From the NCBI GenBank assembly GCA_965140735.1, contig OZ223306.1:2852001-2916000 (forward strand): a DNA stretch of 64,000 nt, given 5' to 3'. The stretch's first letter is position 1. Every line of letters begins with the position of its first letter. This document shows positions 1 to 8,314 of the stretch, piece by piece. This stretch comes from Fusibacter_A sp965140735. GTDB lineage: Bacteria; Bacillota; Clostridia; Peptostreptococcales; Acidaminobacteraceae. Below the pieces are notes generated by a model. That model saw only the letters and a list, made by a program, of their open reading frames with translations. It did not search any database and was not told the DNA's origin. Position numbers and translations under genes: made by a program.

Positions 1-810
1 CACATCAACATTGGCAAGCACACTTACAAGTGCTTGAGTATAAGGATGTTTACAGTCTCCTGAAATAATATCTGCGGGTCCAATTTCCACAATTTTACCG
101 AGATACATAATCGCAATTCGATCGGATATAAGCCAAGCTAATGATAAATCATGCGTAATAAACAAATACGAAGTCCCCTTTTGCACTTTCATATCATACA
201 TAAGCTTTACGATATCCGCCCTGATAGAAGCATCTAACATAGAAACAGGCTCATCTGCCACGATAAATTCTGGTGACACGATAAAGACCGCTGCAATGGC
301 AACCCTTTGCCTCTGACCACCACTGAGTTCATGTGGATATCTATAGATATAGTCAGCCCCTGGTTTTAAACCAGCAAATTCAAGTGCTTGTATAGTTCTC
401 TCTTTAAGCTCTGATTGTGTCAACTGTTTATCAATGAGTCTCAAAGGTTCTGAAACCACATCAATAATCATATACTTAGGATTAAGCGATTGATATGGAT
501 CTTGAAAAATCATTTGAGCTCTTTTTCTAAACCCCTTCAACCATGCTTTATCCTTGAGATTATAGTCTTCTCCATCAAATTTTAACTGCCCTTCATGATG
601 CTGAAGATTGAGCATAGCACGCCCTGTGGTCGTTTTACCAGAACCTGATTCACCAACCAGTGAAACGATTTCACCTTTTTTGATGCTCAAATCCACACCA
701 TCCACAGCTTTCACGACTTTATTCCCTTTATTCATGAGGTCGTTTATAAAGCTGCCTCGGATCTTAAAATGCACCTTCAGATCTTTTGCTTCAACGATAT
801 ACTTATTCAT
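1..810 (-). CDS. oppF: Oligopeptide/dipeptide ABC transporter ATPase, second (OppF/DppF type), 3' end outside window
   Basis: This is the second nucleotide-binding subunit of the peptide importer encoded upstream on the same strand; it hydrolyses ATP on the cytoplasmic face. The visible N-terminal part (about 270 residues) contains Walker A GESGSGKTT, the Q-loop IFQDPYQSLNP typical of OppF/DppF, the signature LSGGQRQRVAIA, and Walker B FIVADEPVSMLD followed by the H-loop ITHDLS. The start at 810 reads MNKYIVEAKDL and overlaps the stop of the preceding ATPase gene by 8 bp, so the two are probably translationally coupled. The C-terminal substrate-import extension runs off the window edge. Family assignment is firm; the transported substrate is inferred from context only (see murQ). 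Confidence 0.93.
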   Translation of the reverse strand, partial: MNKYIVEAKDLKVHFKIRGSFINDLMNKGNKVVKAVDGVDLSIKKGEIVSLVGESGSGKTTTGRAMLNLQHHEGQLKFDGEDYNLKDKAWLKGFRKRAQMIFQDPYQSLNPKYMIIDVVSEPLRLIDKQLTQSELKERTIQALEFAGLKPGADYIYRYPHELSGGQRQRVAIAAVFIVSPEFIVADEPVSMLDASIRADIVKLMYDMKVQKGTSYLFITHDLSLAWLISDRIAIMYLGKIVEIGPADIISGDCKHPYTQALVSVLANVDV

Positions 811-1789
811 TCGTATCACCTCTTAGTAAATGACATGCTGCAAAGTGTCCGTTTCCAAATTCGTCCAAATTGGGTTCAATACTCTTACAAATTTCTAAAG
901 CTTCACTGCATCTCAAATGGAATCGACAACCCTTTGGTGGGTCTAGTAAATTTGGTGGCGTTCCCGGTATGGATTCAATCATTTTCTTCTCACCATAAAT
1001 ATTTGGAAATGAGGCAATTAATTTTTTAGTATAAGGATGAAGACTGTTTTTAATAATATCTCTCACACTACCTATTTCCACAATTTTACCTGCGTACATC
1101 ACTGCAATGCGATCACAGGTCTCAGAAATAATGGATAAATCATGTGTGATGATGATCATACTCATGTTGAGTTTGATCCTTAAACTGTTAATCAAATCTA
1201 TAATTTGTGCTTGAACCATAACATCAAGCGCCGTGGTCGGCTCATCTGCTATGAGCACTTTAGGATCACATGCAAGTGCCATTGCGATCATAACACGTTG
1301 ACGCATACCACCTGAAAACTCATGTGGATAATTGTCGATACGACTTGAGTCAAGTCCAACCAATTTAAAGAGCTCTTCAATCTTAGCTTTAATATCTTTT
1401 TGACTGATTTCTGGATTGTGAAGCGTAATCGCCTCAGCAATCTGAAAACTAATTTTTTTGACTGGATTTAAGGCGTTCATAGCGCCTTGAAACACCATTG
1501 CGATATCATTCCATCTATAAAGCTGCCATTCTTCCTCTGTATTAGGCGCAAGGTTTTTACCCCCATAGTGAATTTCACCAGAATGAATATAGCCGTTGTC
1601 AGGAAGCATCCCCATGGTTGTCAGTGCTGTGGTCGTTTTACCACAACCTGATTCGCCAACAAGACCTAAAGATTCGCCTTCATAAAGGTCGAAATTTACA
1701 TTTTCAACTGCTTTTACGGTACCTAAACTGATATCAAAGAATATGCTTAAATCTTTGACTTCAAGAATTTTTTTATTTGGCTCATTCAT
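803..1789 (-). CDS. oppD: Oligopeptide/dipeptide ABC transporter ATPase, first (OppD/DppD type)
   Basis: Cytoplasmic ATPase subunit of a peptide ABC importer, 328 residues, normal length for OppD/DppD. It shows Walker A GESGCGKTT, Q-loop VFQGAMNALNP, signature FSGGMRQRVMIA, Walker B LIADEPTTALD and H-loop IITHDLS, and ends in the oligopeptide-type C-terminal extension with conserved cysteines (GCRFHLRCSEALEIC), which in this family can hold an FeS cluster. It starts one base after the OppC stop and overlaps the next ATPase by 8 bp, so it sits in one tightly packed operon. Substrate specificity cannot be read from this subunit. Confidence 0.95.
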   Translation of the reverse strand: MNEPNKKILEVKDLSIFFDISLGTVKAVENVNFDLYEGESLGLVGESGCGKTTTALTTMGMLPDNGYIHSGEIHYGGKNLAPNTEEEWQLYRWNDIAMVFQGAMNALNPVKKISFQIAEAITLHNPEISQKDIKAKIEELFKLVGLDSSRIDNYPHEFSGGMRQRVMIAMALACDPKVLIADEPTTALDVMVQAQIIDLINSLRIKLNMSMIIITHDLSIISETCDRIAVMYAGKIVEIGSVRDIIKNSLHPYTKKLIASFPNIYGEKKMIESIPGTPPNLLDPPKGCRFHLRCSEALEICKSIEPNLDEFGNGHFAACHLLRGDTNE

Positions 1790-1790
1790 A

Positions 1791-2693
1791 CTATCTACCT
1801 CTTAACTTTGGATTAAGAATTTCATCAAAAGAATACCCTACAAAAGTGAAACTGAGAACTAATAAAATAATGGCTACCCCGGCTGGTACAAAATACCACC
1901 ATGCACCTATGCTCACTGCACCATTTACAAATGCACCGTTGAGTACTTGTCCCCAACTCACTGAAAGTGGATCACCAAGACCTAGGAAGCTCAACGACGC
2001 TTCTGCTAAAATGGCGGAAGCCGTGGCCAAAATTGTATTGGCAAAAATCACTGGAAATACATTTGGTAAAATGTGTTTATACATGATGTAAAAATTACCA
2101 GCACCTATAGACTTTGCACGTTCAATATAAGGTCTCTCTCTTATGGATAAAGCCTGAGAACGTACTAATCTCGCTGTACCTGTCCAGCCTGTAAAACCAA
2201 TAACTAAAATAATATTTCTAATATTGGTGCCTAGAAGTGCAGATAACACCATAATCAGTGGTAATTTAGGTAAAACCATCATACCATCTGTAAATCTCAT
2301 GAGTACACTGTCTAAGCTTCCACCTATGAAACCCGCCACAAGCCCTATTATCGTCCCAATACTGATCGATATAAATGCCGCTGAGAATCCCACAATTAGT
2401 GAAGTTTTCGTACCGTGAATAATAGCTCCAAAAAGATCTCGCCCAAGATGATCCGTCCCGAATATAAACTCTGAAGAAGGTGGTGCCATCATGGGACCCT
2501 TTCCAACGTCTATTGTTGAATAAGGGTATACTTTGGGTCCAATAAAAGCAATTATAAAAAACAATACAACCATTATAAATCCAATTGTGCCGATTCGATT
2601 ACCAAAAAAAGCTTTTGTAAATCTTTTGAAATTTCTCATTCTAACTTCAAATTTATCTTTTCTGATCTGTTTCTTATGATTTGAATTTTCCAT
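1791..2693 (-). CDS. oppC: Peptide ABC transporter permease, OppC/DppC type
   Basis: Second membrane subunit of the peptide importer, 300 residues. The N-terminal OppC_N helix (GTIGFIMVVLFFIIAFIGP) is followed by a FGTDHLGRDLFG motif characteristic of DppC/OppC and then the BPD_transp_1 domain with about five more helices. The EAA-type coupling loop reads ERAKSIGAGNFYIMYKHILPNV. The start at 2693 has the ribosome binding site GGGGGTGACTAA directly upstream. It lies 11 bp after OppB and 1 bp before OppD, consistent with one polycistron. Confidence 0.95.
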   Translation of the reverse strand: MENSNHKKQIRKDKFEVRMRNFKRFTKAFFGNRIGTIGFIMVVLFFIIAFIGPKVYPYSTIDVGKGPMMAPPSSEFIFGTDHLGRDLFGAIIHGTKTSLIVGFSAAFISISIGTIIGLVAGFIGGSLDSVLMRFTDGMMVLPKLPLIMVLSALLGTNIRNIILVIGFTGWTGTARLVRSQALSIRERPYIERAKSIGAGNFYIMYKHILPNVFPVIFANTILATASAILAEASLSFLGLGDPLSVSWGQVLNGAFVNGAVSIGAWWYFVPAGVAIILLVLSFTFVGYSFDEILNPKLRGR

Positions 2694-2704
2694 TTAGTCA
2701 CCCC

Positions 2705-3673
2705 CTATTCATACCTTATACGCGGATCAATATACATATAGATAATATCTGCGATAAAATTCGCCGCTACAACAGCAAAACTTGTTATTAGAAATGACCC
2801 TTGCAGTAGTGGATAATCCCTTGTGGTGAGTGCCTTTAAAAGCAATGTGCCAACACCTGGCCATGTGAAAACCGTTTCCGTTTGTATGGCCCCTGCAACG
2901 ATAAAGCCTATTGAAGTTGCAATTACAGTTACCATTGGTAACATAGCATTGGGAAGTGCATGCTTTCTAATGATATATTTTCGATTAAAACCTTTTGCTC
3001 TAGCCGTGCTAATATAGTCCTCTGTAAAAACATCTAGCAGCGAACTTCTCATAATCATGACATAACTGCCAAAAATAGCGAGTCCTAGCGTTATTGTTGG
3101 AATGATTAAATGGTGTGCCACATCCTTTATATAAACAAAAGTGCTGACATTTCTAAGCCCAGGCGTCGTCATACCAAATAGAGGTACCCATCCAAGCTTC
3201 ACACCAAATATAACGAGTAGAACCATACCGAACCAGAATGCTGGAATTGCATAAATCAGCAGTGCTACACTGAGTAGACCCACATCGATTTTCTTACCTC
3301 TGTGCGCCGCTGCCACAGTGCCGAAGATGATCCCAAATGCAATCGCTAAAGTTTGGGCACATAACGCCAGTAAAAGCGTATTTGGCAATCTATTTCCGAT
3401 GACTTCCATGACTGGTTTCTTAAACGAAAAGGATGTCCCGAAGTCACCCATCATTGCATTTTTAATATAGACAAAATACTGTTGATAGATTGGCAAATTC
3501 AGACCATAGTTGGCTTTAATTTGTGCAGCAACTTCTGGGTCCATACCACTTTTTACAAACATTGAAGTTGGATCGCCCGGCATGACTCTAAAAAGAATAA
3601 AACTAATGGTTAACACGATTAAAATCGTGATGATACTCTGAAATATTTTTTTTGCAAAATACCTTAAATTCAT
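2705..3673 (-). CDS. oppB: Peptide ABC transporter permease, OppB/DppB type
   Basis: First membrane subunit of the importer, 322 residues. It has the N-terminal helix with FRVMPGDPTSMF, the characteristic OppB/DppB signature, six predicted membrane spans, and an EAA loop reading STARAKGFNRKYIIRKHALPNAMLP split around the usual glycine. Its C-terminal motif TRDYPLLQGSFLI is standard for DppB. The ribosome binding site GGGGGTAATCA precedes the ATG at 3673. A stem-loop separates it from the binding-protein gene upstream, a common way to make the binding protein in excess over the membrane subunits. Confidence 0.95.
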   Translation of the reverse strand: MNLRYFAKKIFQSIITILIVLTISFILFRVMPGDPTSMFVKSGMDPEVAAQIKANYGLNLPIYQQYFVYIKNAMMGDFGTSFSFKKPVMEVIGNRLPNTLLLALCAQTLAIAFGIIFGTVAAAHRGKKIDVGLLSVALLIYAIPAFWFGMVLLVIFGVKLGWVPLFGMTTPGLRNVSTFVYIKDVAHHLIIPTITLGLAIFGSYVMIMRSSLLDVFTEDYISTARAKGFNRKYIIRKHALPNAMLPMVTVIATSIGFIVAGAIQTETVFTWPGVGTLLLKALTTRDYPLLQGSFLITSFAVVAANFIADIIYMYIDPRIRYE

Positions 3674-3737
3674 TGATTACCCCCATCATATATCGTACTT
3701 ATTGTGAGGAAACGTTGTAAAAGCACCTGTTTTATTC

Positions 3738-3776
3738 AAATGAAAGAGTGCCCTAAAGAGGAACACTCTTTCATTT
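3738..3776 (-). terminator. Stem-loop between oppA and oppB (partial terminator or mRNA-stabilising hairpin)
   Basis: The arms AAATGAAAGAGTG and CACTCTTTCATTT pair around a short inner CCT/AGG stem. It lies directly after the binding-protein stop codon on the minus strand and lacks a strong uninterrupted T run, so partial readthrough into the permease genes is more likely than full termination. Confidence 0.65.
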
Positions 3777-3786
3777 AGTTTAATTA

Positions 3787-5484
3787 TTATTTTGATACAG
3801 GTTTTATATTGACATATGTTTCATCGTTAAAGATTGTACCGTCTCCTGCAAATTGAATGAAGCCTTCATATTTATCAGATCTGTAAGCATCGTAGTAACC
3901 TTGGTAATAAAGTGGAATATAAGGCGCATCTTCTAAGATGATTTTTTGAGCTTCATAAACTGTTTTCAATCTGTCTTCATCTTTTACTTGTGTGATTTGT
4001 AAATCAACAAGTGCATCATATTCTGGATTCGAGTACATAACTTCTTGACGTCCACCGATTTGATCTGTGGTAAGAACTGTTAAAATGTAGCCTGGATCAT
4101 ATCCTGGTGTCCAACCCCAAATATACATATCAAAGTCGCAGAAGTTTTCAGCATCTAAGTTCATCATAGCTCCAAGTGCTGAACCGTCCATAGATTGTAG
4201 TTCTATACCAATACCAACTTCTTCAAGCCATTTAACGATATAAAGTGCACTGTCTCTGTAATGCCATGCATAGCCATCCGTTAAAAGTGCTAATCTAAAG
4301 ACTAAAGTATCGCCTTCAGCATTTTTTCTGACTTTTACATCTCTACCGCTGATTTGAACTGTTTCAAAATCTGTAAAGCCCGCTTTTTCAAGTAAAGCAA
4401 TTGCTTTTTCAGGGCTGTATTCATGTTCACCATCTAGATGCCATTTGCCAGCTGACTTAGGAACAATCGTTGTCCCTGCGTAACCAACGCCTTTTAAAAC
4501 ATCATCTACTAATTTTTGTTTATCAAGTGCTAAGTTAATCGCTTGTCTTACTTCTTTAATTTTTAAAGACTTGTTAACAGTTGATCTTGGATCATCAGAA
4601 CAGTTAATACCAATTTCTGTTAATTTCGGTTGTAGATTCTTGAGTACTTCCACATTGGCATCACTTGCAAGTTCTTCAGCTTGTGTACCACTTGGTGAGA
4701 ACATATCGATTGAACCCGCTTTGAAAGCTTGATACATGGTGTCAGAGTTTTCAAATAAGATAAACAATAAACCATCTACATTTGGTTTCGTACCATAGTA
4801 ATCTTCATTTCTCTCATATTCAAGTTCCGTATTTTGTGGATTGAATTCACCAACTAATTTCCAAGGTGATGTTCCCACTGGATTTGGATTTGTGAAATCC
4901 ATAAGCTCTGCAATAGACATTTTGCCAAAAATATGTTCTGGAACGATATAAATAGAGCTAAGCGGTTCCACTAAAAAGTTTGCCACTGGTGTTTTCGTTG
5001 TGATTTTCACTTCGTAATCACCAATTTTTTCAATTTTTTCAACGGATTTAAAATCTGCTTTTTTGCTAAAACTTGCGTTTTCGTTTTCCATGTTGTCTAA
5101 GATAATGCCATAAGTGTACATCACATCATCTGCATCAAAGGCTTCGCCATCTTGCCATTTGACACCTTCTCTAAGCTTAATATCCCATTCAAGTCCATCA
5201 TCGGAGACACTCCAGCTATCTGCTAGTTTTCCTTTAAATTCAAGTGTTGTTGCATCTTGAACGACCAATTTTTCATACATGCGTAGCGCATTGTGATCGT
5301 CTTGCATTGTCTGTGTAAAAGGATTTGTATTCGTTGGAAAACCAGTAATCCCTAAGTTGACAATGTGCTTTTCAGCTGGCGTATCAGCAGCTGGTGTTGT
5401 ACCGCCACCGCTGTTAGAAGTCCCACAAGCTGTAAGACTTAACACAAGTGTCAGTATCAACAATAAACTAAAAATCTTTTTCAT
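3787..5484 (-). CDS. oppA: Peptide ABC transporter substrate-binding lipoprotein (SBP_bac_5 family)
   Basis: Membrane-anchored binding protein that delivers substrate to the OppBC permease. The 565-residue product starts with MKKIFSLLLILTLVLSLTACG, a lipoprotein signal with the lipobox LTAC (Cys20), followed by a Gly/Ser/Thr-rich linker. The rest matches cluster C binding proteins of the DppA/OppA family: LADSWSVSDDGLEWDIKLREGVKWQDG, ADDVMYTY and VRQAINLALDKQKLVDDVL-type segments are present. The ribosome binding site is GGGGGATAAAA. It follows murQ by 47 bp, so I infer a muropeptide or cell-wall peptide ligand, but an ordinary peptide ligand is equally compatible with the sequence itself. 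Confidence 0.93.
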   Translation of the reverse strand: MKKIFSLLLILTLVLSLTACGTSNSGGGTTPAADTPAEKHIVNLGITGFPTNTNPFTQTMQDDHNALRMYEKLVVQDATTLEFKGKLADSWSVSDDGLEWDIKLREGVKWQDGEAFDADDVMYTYGIILDNMENENASFSKKADFKSVEKIEKIGDYEVKITTKTPVANFLVEPLSSIYIVPEHIFGKMSIAELMDFTNPNPVGTSPWKLVGEFNPQNTELEYERNEDYYGTKPNVDGLLFILFENSDTMYQAFKAGSIDMFSPSGTQAEELASDANVEVLKNLQPKLTEIGINCSDDPRSTVNKSLKIKEVRQAINLALDKQKLVDDVLKGVGYAGTTIVPKSAGKWHLDGEHEYSPEKAIALLEKAGFTDFETVQISGRDVKVRKNAEGDTLVFRLALLTDGYAWHYRDSALYIVKWLEEVGIGIELQSMDGSALGAMMNLDAENFCDFDMYIWGWTPGYDPGYILTVLTTDQIGGRQEVMYSNPEYDALVDLQITQVKDEDRLKTVYEAQKIILEDAPYIPLYYQGYYDAYRSDKYEGFIQFAGDGTIFNDETYVNIKPVSK

Positions 5485-5531
5485 TTTTATCCCCCATTTC
5501 TTTTAATATATAAAAATGACTCTATGTCATT

Positions 5532-6443
5532 TTATACGTGTACTGAATCTTCTATGGCTTTATATAAGATGCCCTCTGTTTCTTTAAGTTTTATAACAGC
5601 CTCTTCATACGAGCACTTACTTTCTATCATGACAATAGCTGTTTTGACATGTTTTCCAGATTTCTCAAGATATTCAGTTGCCGTATTATAATCGACCCCT
5701 GTGGTTTTCATGATAATTCCTTTGCCACGTTCAATCAACTTTAGGTTTGTCATCTGTAGATCAACCATAAGATTTTTATACATTTTCCCCATCCCAAGCA
5801 TAACACCTGTAGAGATCATGTTGAGTACCATTTTCTGAGCAGAACCCGCTTTTAGCCGTGTTGAACCCGTGAGTATTTCAGGACCCACAACCACTTCAAT
5901 GGCAATGTCTGCTTTTTTCCCGATTTCCGAATTTTTATTGCAGCTAACCGCACCCGTTTTACATCCTATACTACTCGCAAATTTAATGCCATTTATCACA
6001 TAAGGCGTTCTACCACTGGCTGCAAGCCCGATAACAACATCGGTTGAGTTTAATTCAATCGACTCTAAGTCTTTAATTGCAAGAGTTTCATCGTCTTCAG
6101 CACCTTCGACAGCAATTTTAAAAGCTTTTTCGCCCCCAGCCATGATCCCGACAACTAAAGATGGATCTGTCCCGAAAGTAGGAGGGCATTCAACGGCATC
6201 TAGGATTCCAAGTCGACCACTTGTTCCAGCACCTATGTAAATTAATCTACCACCTTTTTGCATTTGTATGGTCACAATTTCTATCATTTTGCTAATTTGT
6301 TCTAATTCTGCTTCAACTGCAAAAGCGACTTTTTTGTCTTCTTCATTCATCAATTTTACAAAATCGTGAGTAGACATGCGATCTAACAGCGTACTTTTTT
6401 CATTTACTTTTTCAGTTGTAAGTATTTCTAATTCTTTAAACAA
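5532..6443 (-). CDS. murQ: N-acetylmuramic acid 6-phosphate etherase MurQ
   Basis: Cytoplasmic SIS-domain lyase that cleaves the D-lactyl ether of MurNAc-6-phosphate to GlcNAc-6-phosphate and lactate in cell-wall recycling. The 303-residue protein has the hallmark phosphosugar motif IYIGAGTSGRLGILDAVECPPTFG in two parts, the acidic catalytic segment EGAEDDE, and the conserved TRLKAGSAQKMVLNMIST region. The chosen start is TTG at 6443, preceded by AGAGGTGATCG; there is no better in-frame ATG nearby. No MurNAc PTS permease (murP) or kinase is visible in the window; instead a peptide ABC importer follows in the same direction, so the operon may feed MurQ with imported muropeptides. Confidence 0.95.
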   Translation of the reverse strand: MFKELEILTTEKVNEKSTLLDRMSTHDFVKLMNEEDKKVAFAVEAELEQISKMIEIVTIQMQKGGRLIYIGAGTSGRLGILDAVECPPTFGTDPSLVVGIMAGGEKAFKIAVEGAEDDETLAIKDLESIELNSTDVVIGLAASGRTPYVINGIKFASSIGCKTGAVSCNKNSEIGKKADIAIEVVVGPEILTGSTRLKAGSAQKMVLNMISTGVMLGMGKMYKNLMVDLQMTNLKLIERGKGIIMKTTGVDYNTATEYLEKSGKHVKTAIVMIESKCSYEEAVIKLKETEGILYKAIEDSVHV

Positions 6444-6488
6444 ACGATCACCTCTTCATTCCCTTATAAAAAAACTATAGCACCAATT

Positions 6489-6508
6489 TGTATACTTGTC
6501 TATACCAA
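6489..6508 (-). promoter_or_regulatory. Candidate NagR/DasR-like (GntR family) operator upstream of murQ
   Basis: On the minus strand the site reads TGGTATAGACAAGTATACAA. It is an imperfect palindrome 46 bp upstream of the murQ start and closely resembles the ATTGGTATAGACAACT-type sites I recall for Bacillus NagR (YvoA) and related GntR/HutC repressors of amino-sugar genes. The cognate regulator is not in the window. The match is by eye. Confidence 0.6.
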
Positions 6509-6616
6509 TTTGGCATTCTCATTCTAATTTTAAGATTCTTTTTTACAATTTCTTATTATTTTAAATGTAATGTGTCTTCCATTTAAAAAGATCCATAAAT
6601 TTGTCTTAAAACGTCT

Positions 6617-6651
6617 AAAAGCCCCCAAAGTCAAATACTTTGAGGGCTTTT
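6617..6651 (-). terminator. Rho-independent terminator after the flavodoxin/DUF3793 pair
   Basis: AAAAGCCC..CAAAGT pairs with ACTTTG.GGGCTTTT around a five-base loop, with T runs on both strands. It lies 10 bp after the DUF3793 stop on the minus strand. Confidence 0.85.
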
Positions 6652-6660
6652 AATCATTTT

Positions 6661-7245
6661 TTAAACACAGTGTAAAAGTGCCTGAAAATTTATACCGTTT
6701 TCAAATGCATACATTACAAACTCTTTAGCTTTATCATATCTTTCAAAGGTTTTTTTAGCCGATTCAACATCAGAAAATACCTTCCAATAACCGCATAAGA
6801 GGCATTCTGATTTGGGTTCTAAAAATGCTTTTACATCTTGAATTGGGTAACCGAGAAATACGCCAATTTCATGAGGACATCCTAAATTAAACTTTATACT
6901 TAACTGATAGAGAATAGCTTCCAACGAATCCGATAACACATATCCCATCGACTCTAAAAATTGTTTAGCTTCATAAGTATTGAGGAGGTCCATTAGCCAA
7001 GTTGCATCATATAAAAGAATAATAAGATGATTCTCGCTATGCCTTAGTACAGCTATCTTGACACCAAATACTTTTTCAATCAATGGCTGTTGATTTTCAA
7101 AATTTTTTATCACATTCGGTTTATTGGTTATACAAAATAAGGAGGCTGGCTTTTCACCTAAAATAGTAGGGGCACAGTTTATAGCTAATTGTCTATAAAA
7201 CGCATTTACTTCACTCTTTTGAATTTCTACAATCTTATTATCCAT
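6661..7245 (-). CDS. DUF3793 family protein
   Basis: 194 residues, no signal peptide or membrane span. The motifs CPHEIGVFLGYPIQDVKAF and CGYWKVFSDVESAKKTFERY identify DUF3793, a clostridial family of unknown biochemical function that is commonly found next to flavodoxins. The gene starts 6 bp after the flavodoxin stop with only a weak ribosome binding site, suggesting translational coupling. Conserved cysteines near residue 14-25, at CLLCGYW and near the C-terminus (LLHCV) could bind metal or heme, but this is inference. Through the shared promoter it falls under the upstream Fur box, linking it to iron limitation. Confidence 0.85.
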   Translation of the reverse strand: MDNKIVEIQKSEVNAFYRQLAINCAPTILGEKPASLFCITNKPNVIKNFENQQPLIEKVFGVKIAVLRHSENHLIILLYDATWLMDLLNTYEAKQFLESMGYVLSDSLEAILYQLSIKFNLGCPHEIGVFLGYPIQDVKAFLEPKSECLLCGYWKVFSDVESAKKTFERYDKAKEFVMYAFENGINFQALLHCV

Positions 7246-7251
7246 ACATCT

Positions 7252-7680
7252 TTAACTGTTCGCAAGTTGTTTTCCGAATTCAAAGCATTCATCTAGACCT
7301 GATTGATCAGGTGTTTCATTAATAATGAACCCATCGGCAATAAGATCAGCACCACGGCTGCTCATACGTTCTTCCCAATCTCTCATCCATTCACCATCTC
7401 CCCAGCCATAAGAACCAAATAACAGCATTTTCTTGCCTTTTACAAGGTCTTGAATACTCTCAACAAATGGCTCCATCTCTGCTTCTTCCAATACTTCAGC
7501 TCCCATTGAAGGACAACCGAGTGCAATATGACTATAATTATTAACATCTTCAACCGTGGCTGAGCCAACTTCTTTTAATATATATTTTTTCCCAGTCTCC
7601 TCTATACCTTTGCAAATAGCCTCTGCCATCATTTTTGTGTTTCCACCACCACTCCAATAAATTACCATTACTTCTTCCAT
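7252..7680 (-). CDS. Short-chain flavodoxin
   Basis: 142-residue FMN-binding electron carrier. The N-terminal phosphate loop reads YWSGGGNTKMMAEAI, followed by the alternating beta-alpha pattern of flavodoxins; LGCPSMGAEVLEE and FGSYGWGDGEWM give the two FMN isoalloxazine loops, with Trp and Tyr positions as expected. Flavodoxin replaces ferredoxin when iron is scarce, and a near-consensus Fur box lies 35 bp upstream of the start, which fits. It heads a two-gene operon with DUF3793. The start at 7680 follows AAAGGACG. Confidence 0.93.
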   Translation of the reverse strand: MEEVMVIYWSGGGNTKMMAEAICKGIEETGKKYILKEVGSATVEDVNNYSHIALGCPSMGAEVLEEAEMEPFVESIQDLVKGKKMLLFGSYGWGDGEWMRDWEERMSSRGADLIADGFIINETPDQSGLDECFEFGKQLANS

Positions 7681-7714
7681 TATAATCGTCCTTTCTCTCG
7701 TTTGATTTTATAAT

Positions 7715-7735
7715 TGATAATGATTATCATTTGCA
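7715..7735 (-). promoter_or_regulatory. Fur box upstream of flavodoxin
   Basis: The sequence TGATAATGATTATCATTTGCA contains the perfect inverted repeat TGATAAT-G-ATTATCA and matches the classical Fur consensus GATAATGATAATCATTATC at all but a few end positions. It lies 35 bp upstream of the flavodoxin start, in the promoter region shared with the divergent gene at 7912. Confidence 0.85.
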
Positions 7736-7911
7736 TTCAATACATAATATATCGAATATCAGCCATCTTGTCAACCGTTTCACAAGAAATTCAAATAAAA
7801 TTTCATGTCTTTCGATTTCGATTCGTGCTATGATTGAATTATAAGATGCAAATGAAATAAAAAATCTTCTATTTTGTGTTTCTGAATTGAGTCTATTAAG
7901 GAGGCAACGTT

Positions 7912-8211
7912 ATGGTTAAAATTGCGACAGTATCTACCCCTATGGAACTTGAAATGCTCAAAGAACTGTTTGAAGATAACGGCATTGAAATCGTGCCACA
8001 TCACAGAGAAGCAGGAGAGTTTTTAACACTTTATATGGGCACTTCTAACTATGGTATTGACATTTTAGTTTCAGAAGAAGACGAAGAAGAAGCGAGAAAA
8101 CTACACACACTTTATTTTAGTGAAATTCAGACAATCGATGAAGCGTCTCTCATCGCTCAGGCAGAAGAAGCCATCAACCCTGAAGATGACCCTGATCATT
8201 CTGAAGAATAA
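7912..8211 (+). CDS. Small DUF2007-like protein
   Basis: 99 residues, acidic, no membrane span. The N-terminal part (VKIATVSTPMELEMLKELFEDNGIEI) and the segment YGIDILVSEEDEEEARKL match the pattern of DUF2007, small GlnB-like domains of unknown role in Firmicutes. The C-terminus is a short acidic tail. A strong ribosome binding site AAGGAGGCAACGTT fixes the start. It stands alone, divergent from the flavodoxin gene and bounded by a terminator, so context gives no further clue. Confidence 0.75.
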   Translation: MVKIATVSTPMELEMLKELFEDNGIEIVPHHREAGEFLTLYMGTSNYGIDILVSEEDEEEARKLHTLYFSEIQTIDEASLIAQAEEAINPEDDPDHSEE

Positions 8212-8213
8212 AT

Positions 8214-8276
8214 AAAAAAACGCATTAAAATGATCTCCAAAATTCATGATTTCATCTTAACTGCGTTTTCTTTTTT
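8214..8276. terminator. Bidirectional terminator between the DUF2007-like gene and recQ
   Basis: AAAAACGCATTAAAATGA pairs imperfectly with TCATCTTAACTGCGTTTT, with A/T tracts on both sides. It sits between two convergent genes and can serve both. Confidence 0.7.
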
Positions 8277-8314
8277 GCACTTTAAAAATAGGATTTCATA
8301 AGCACCTCTATTGT

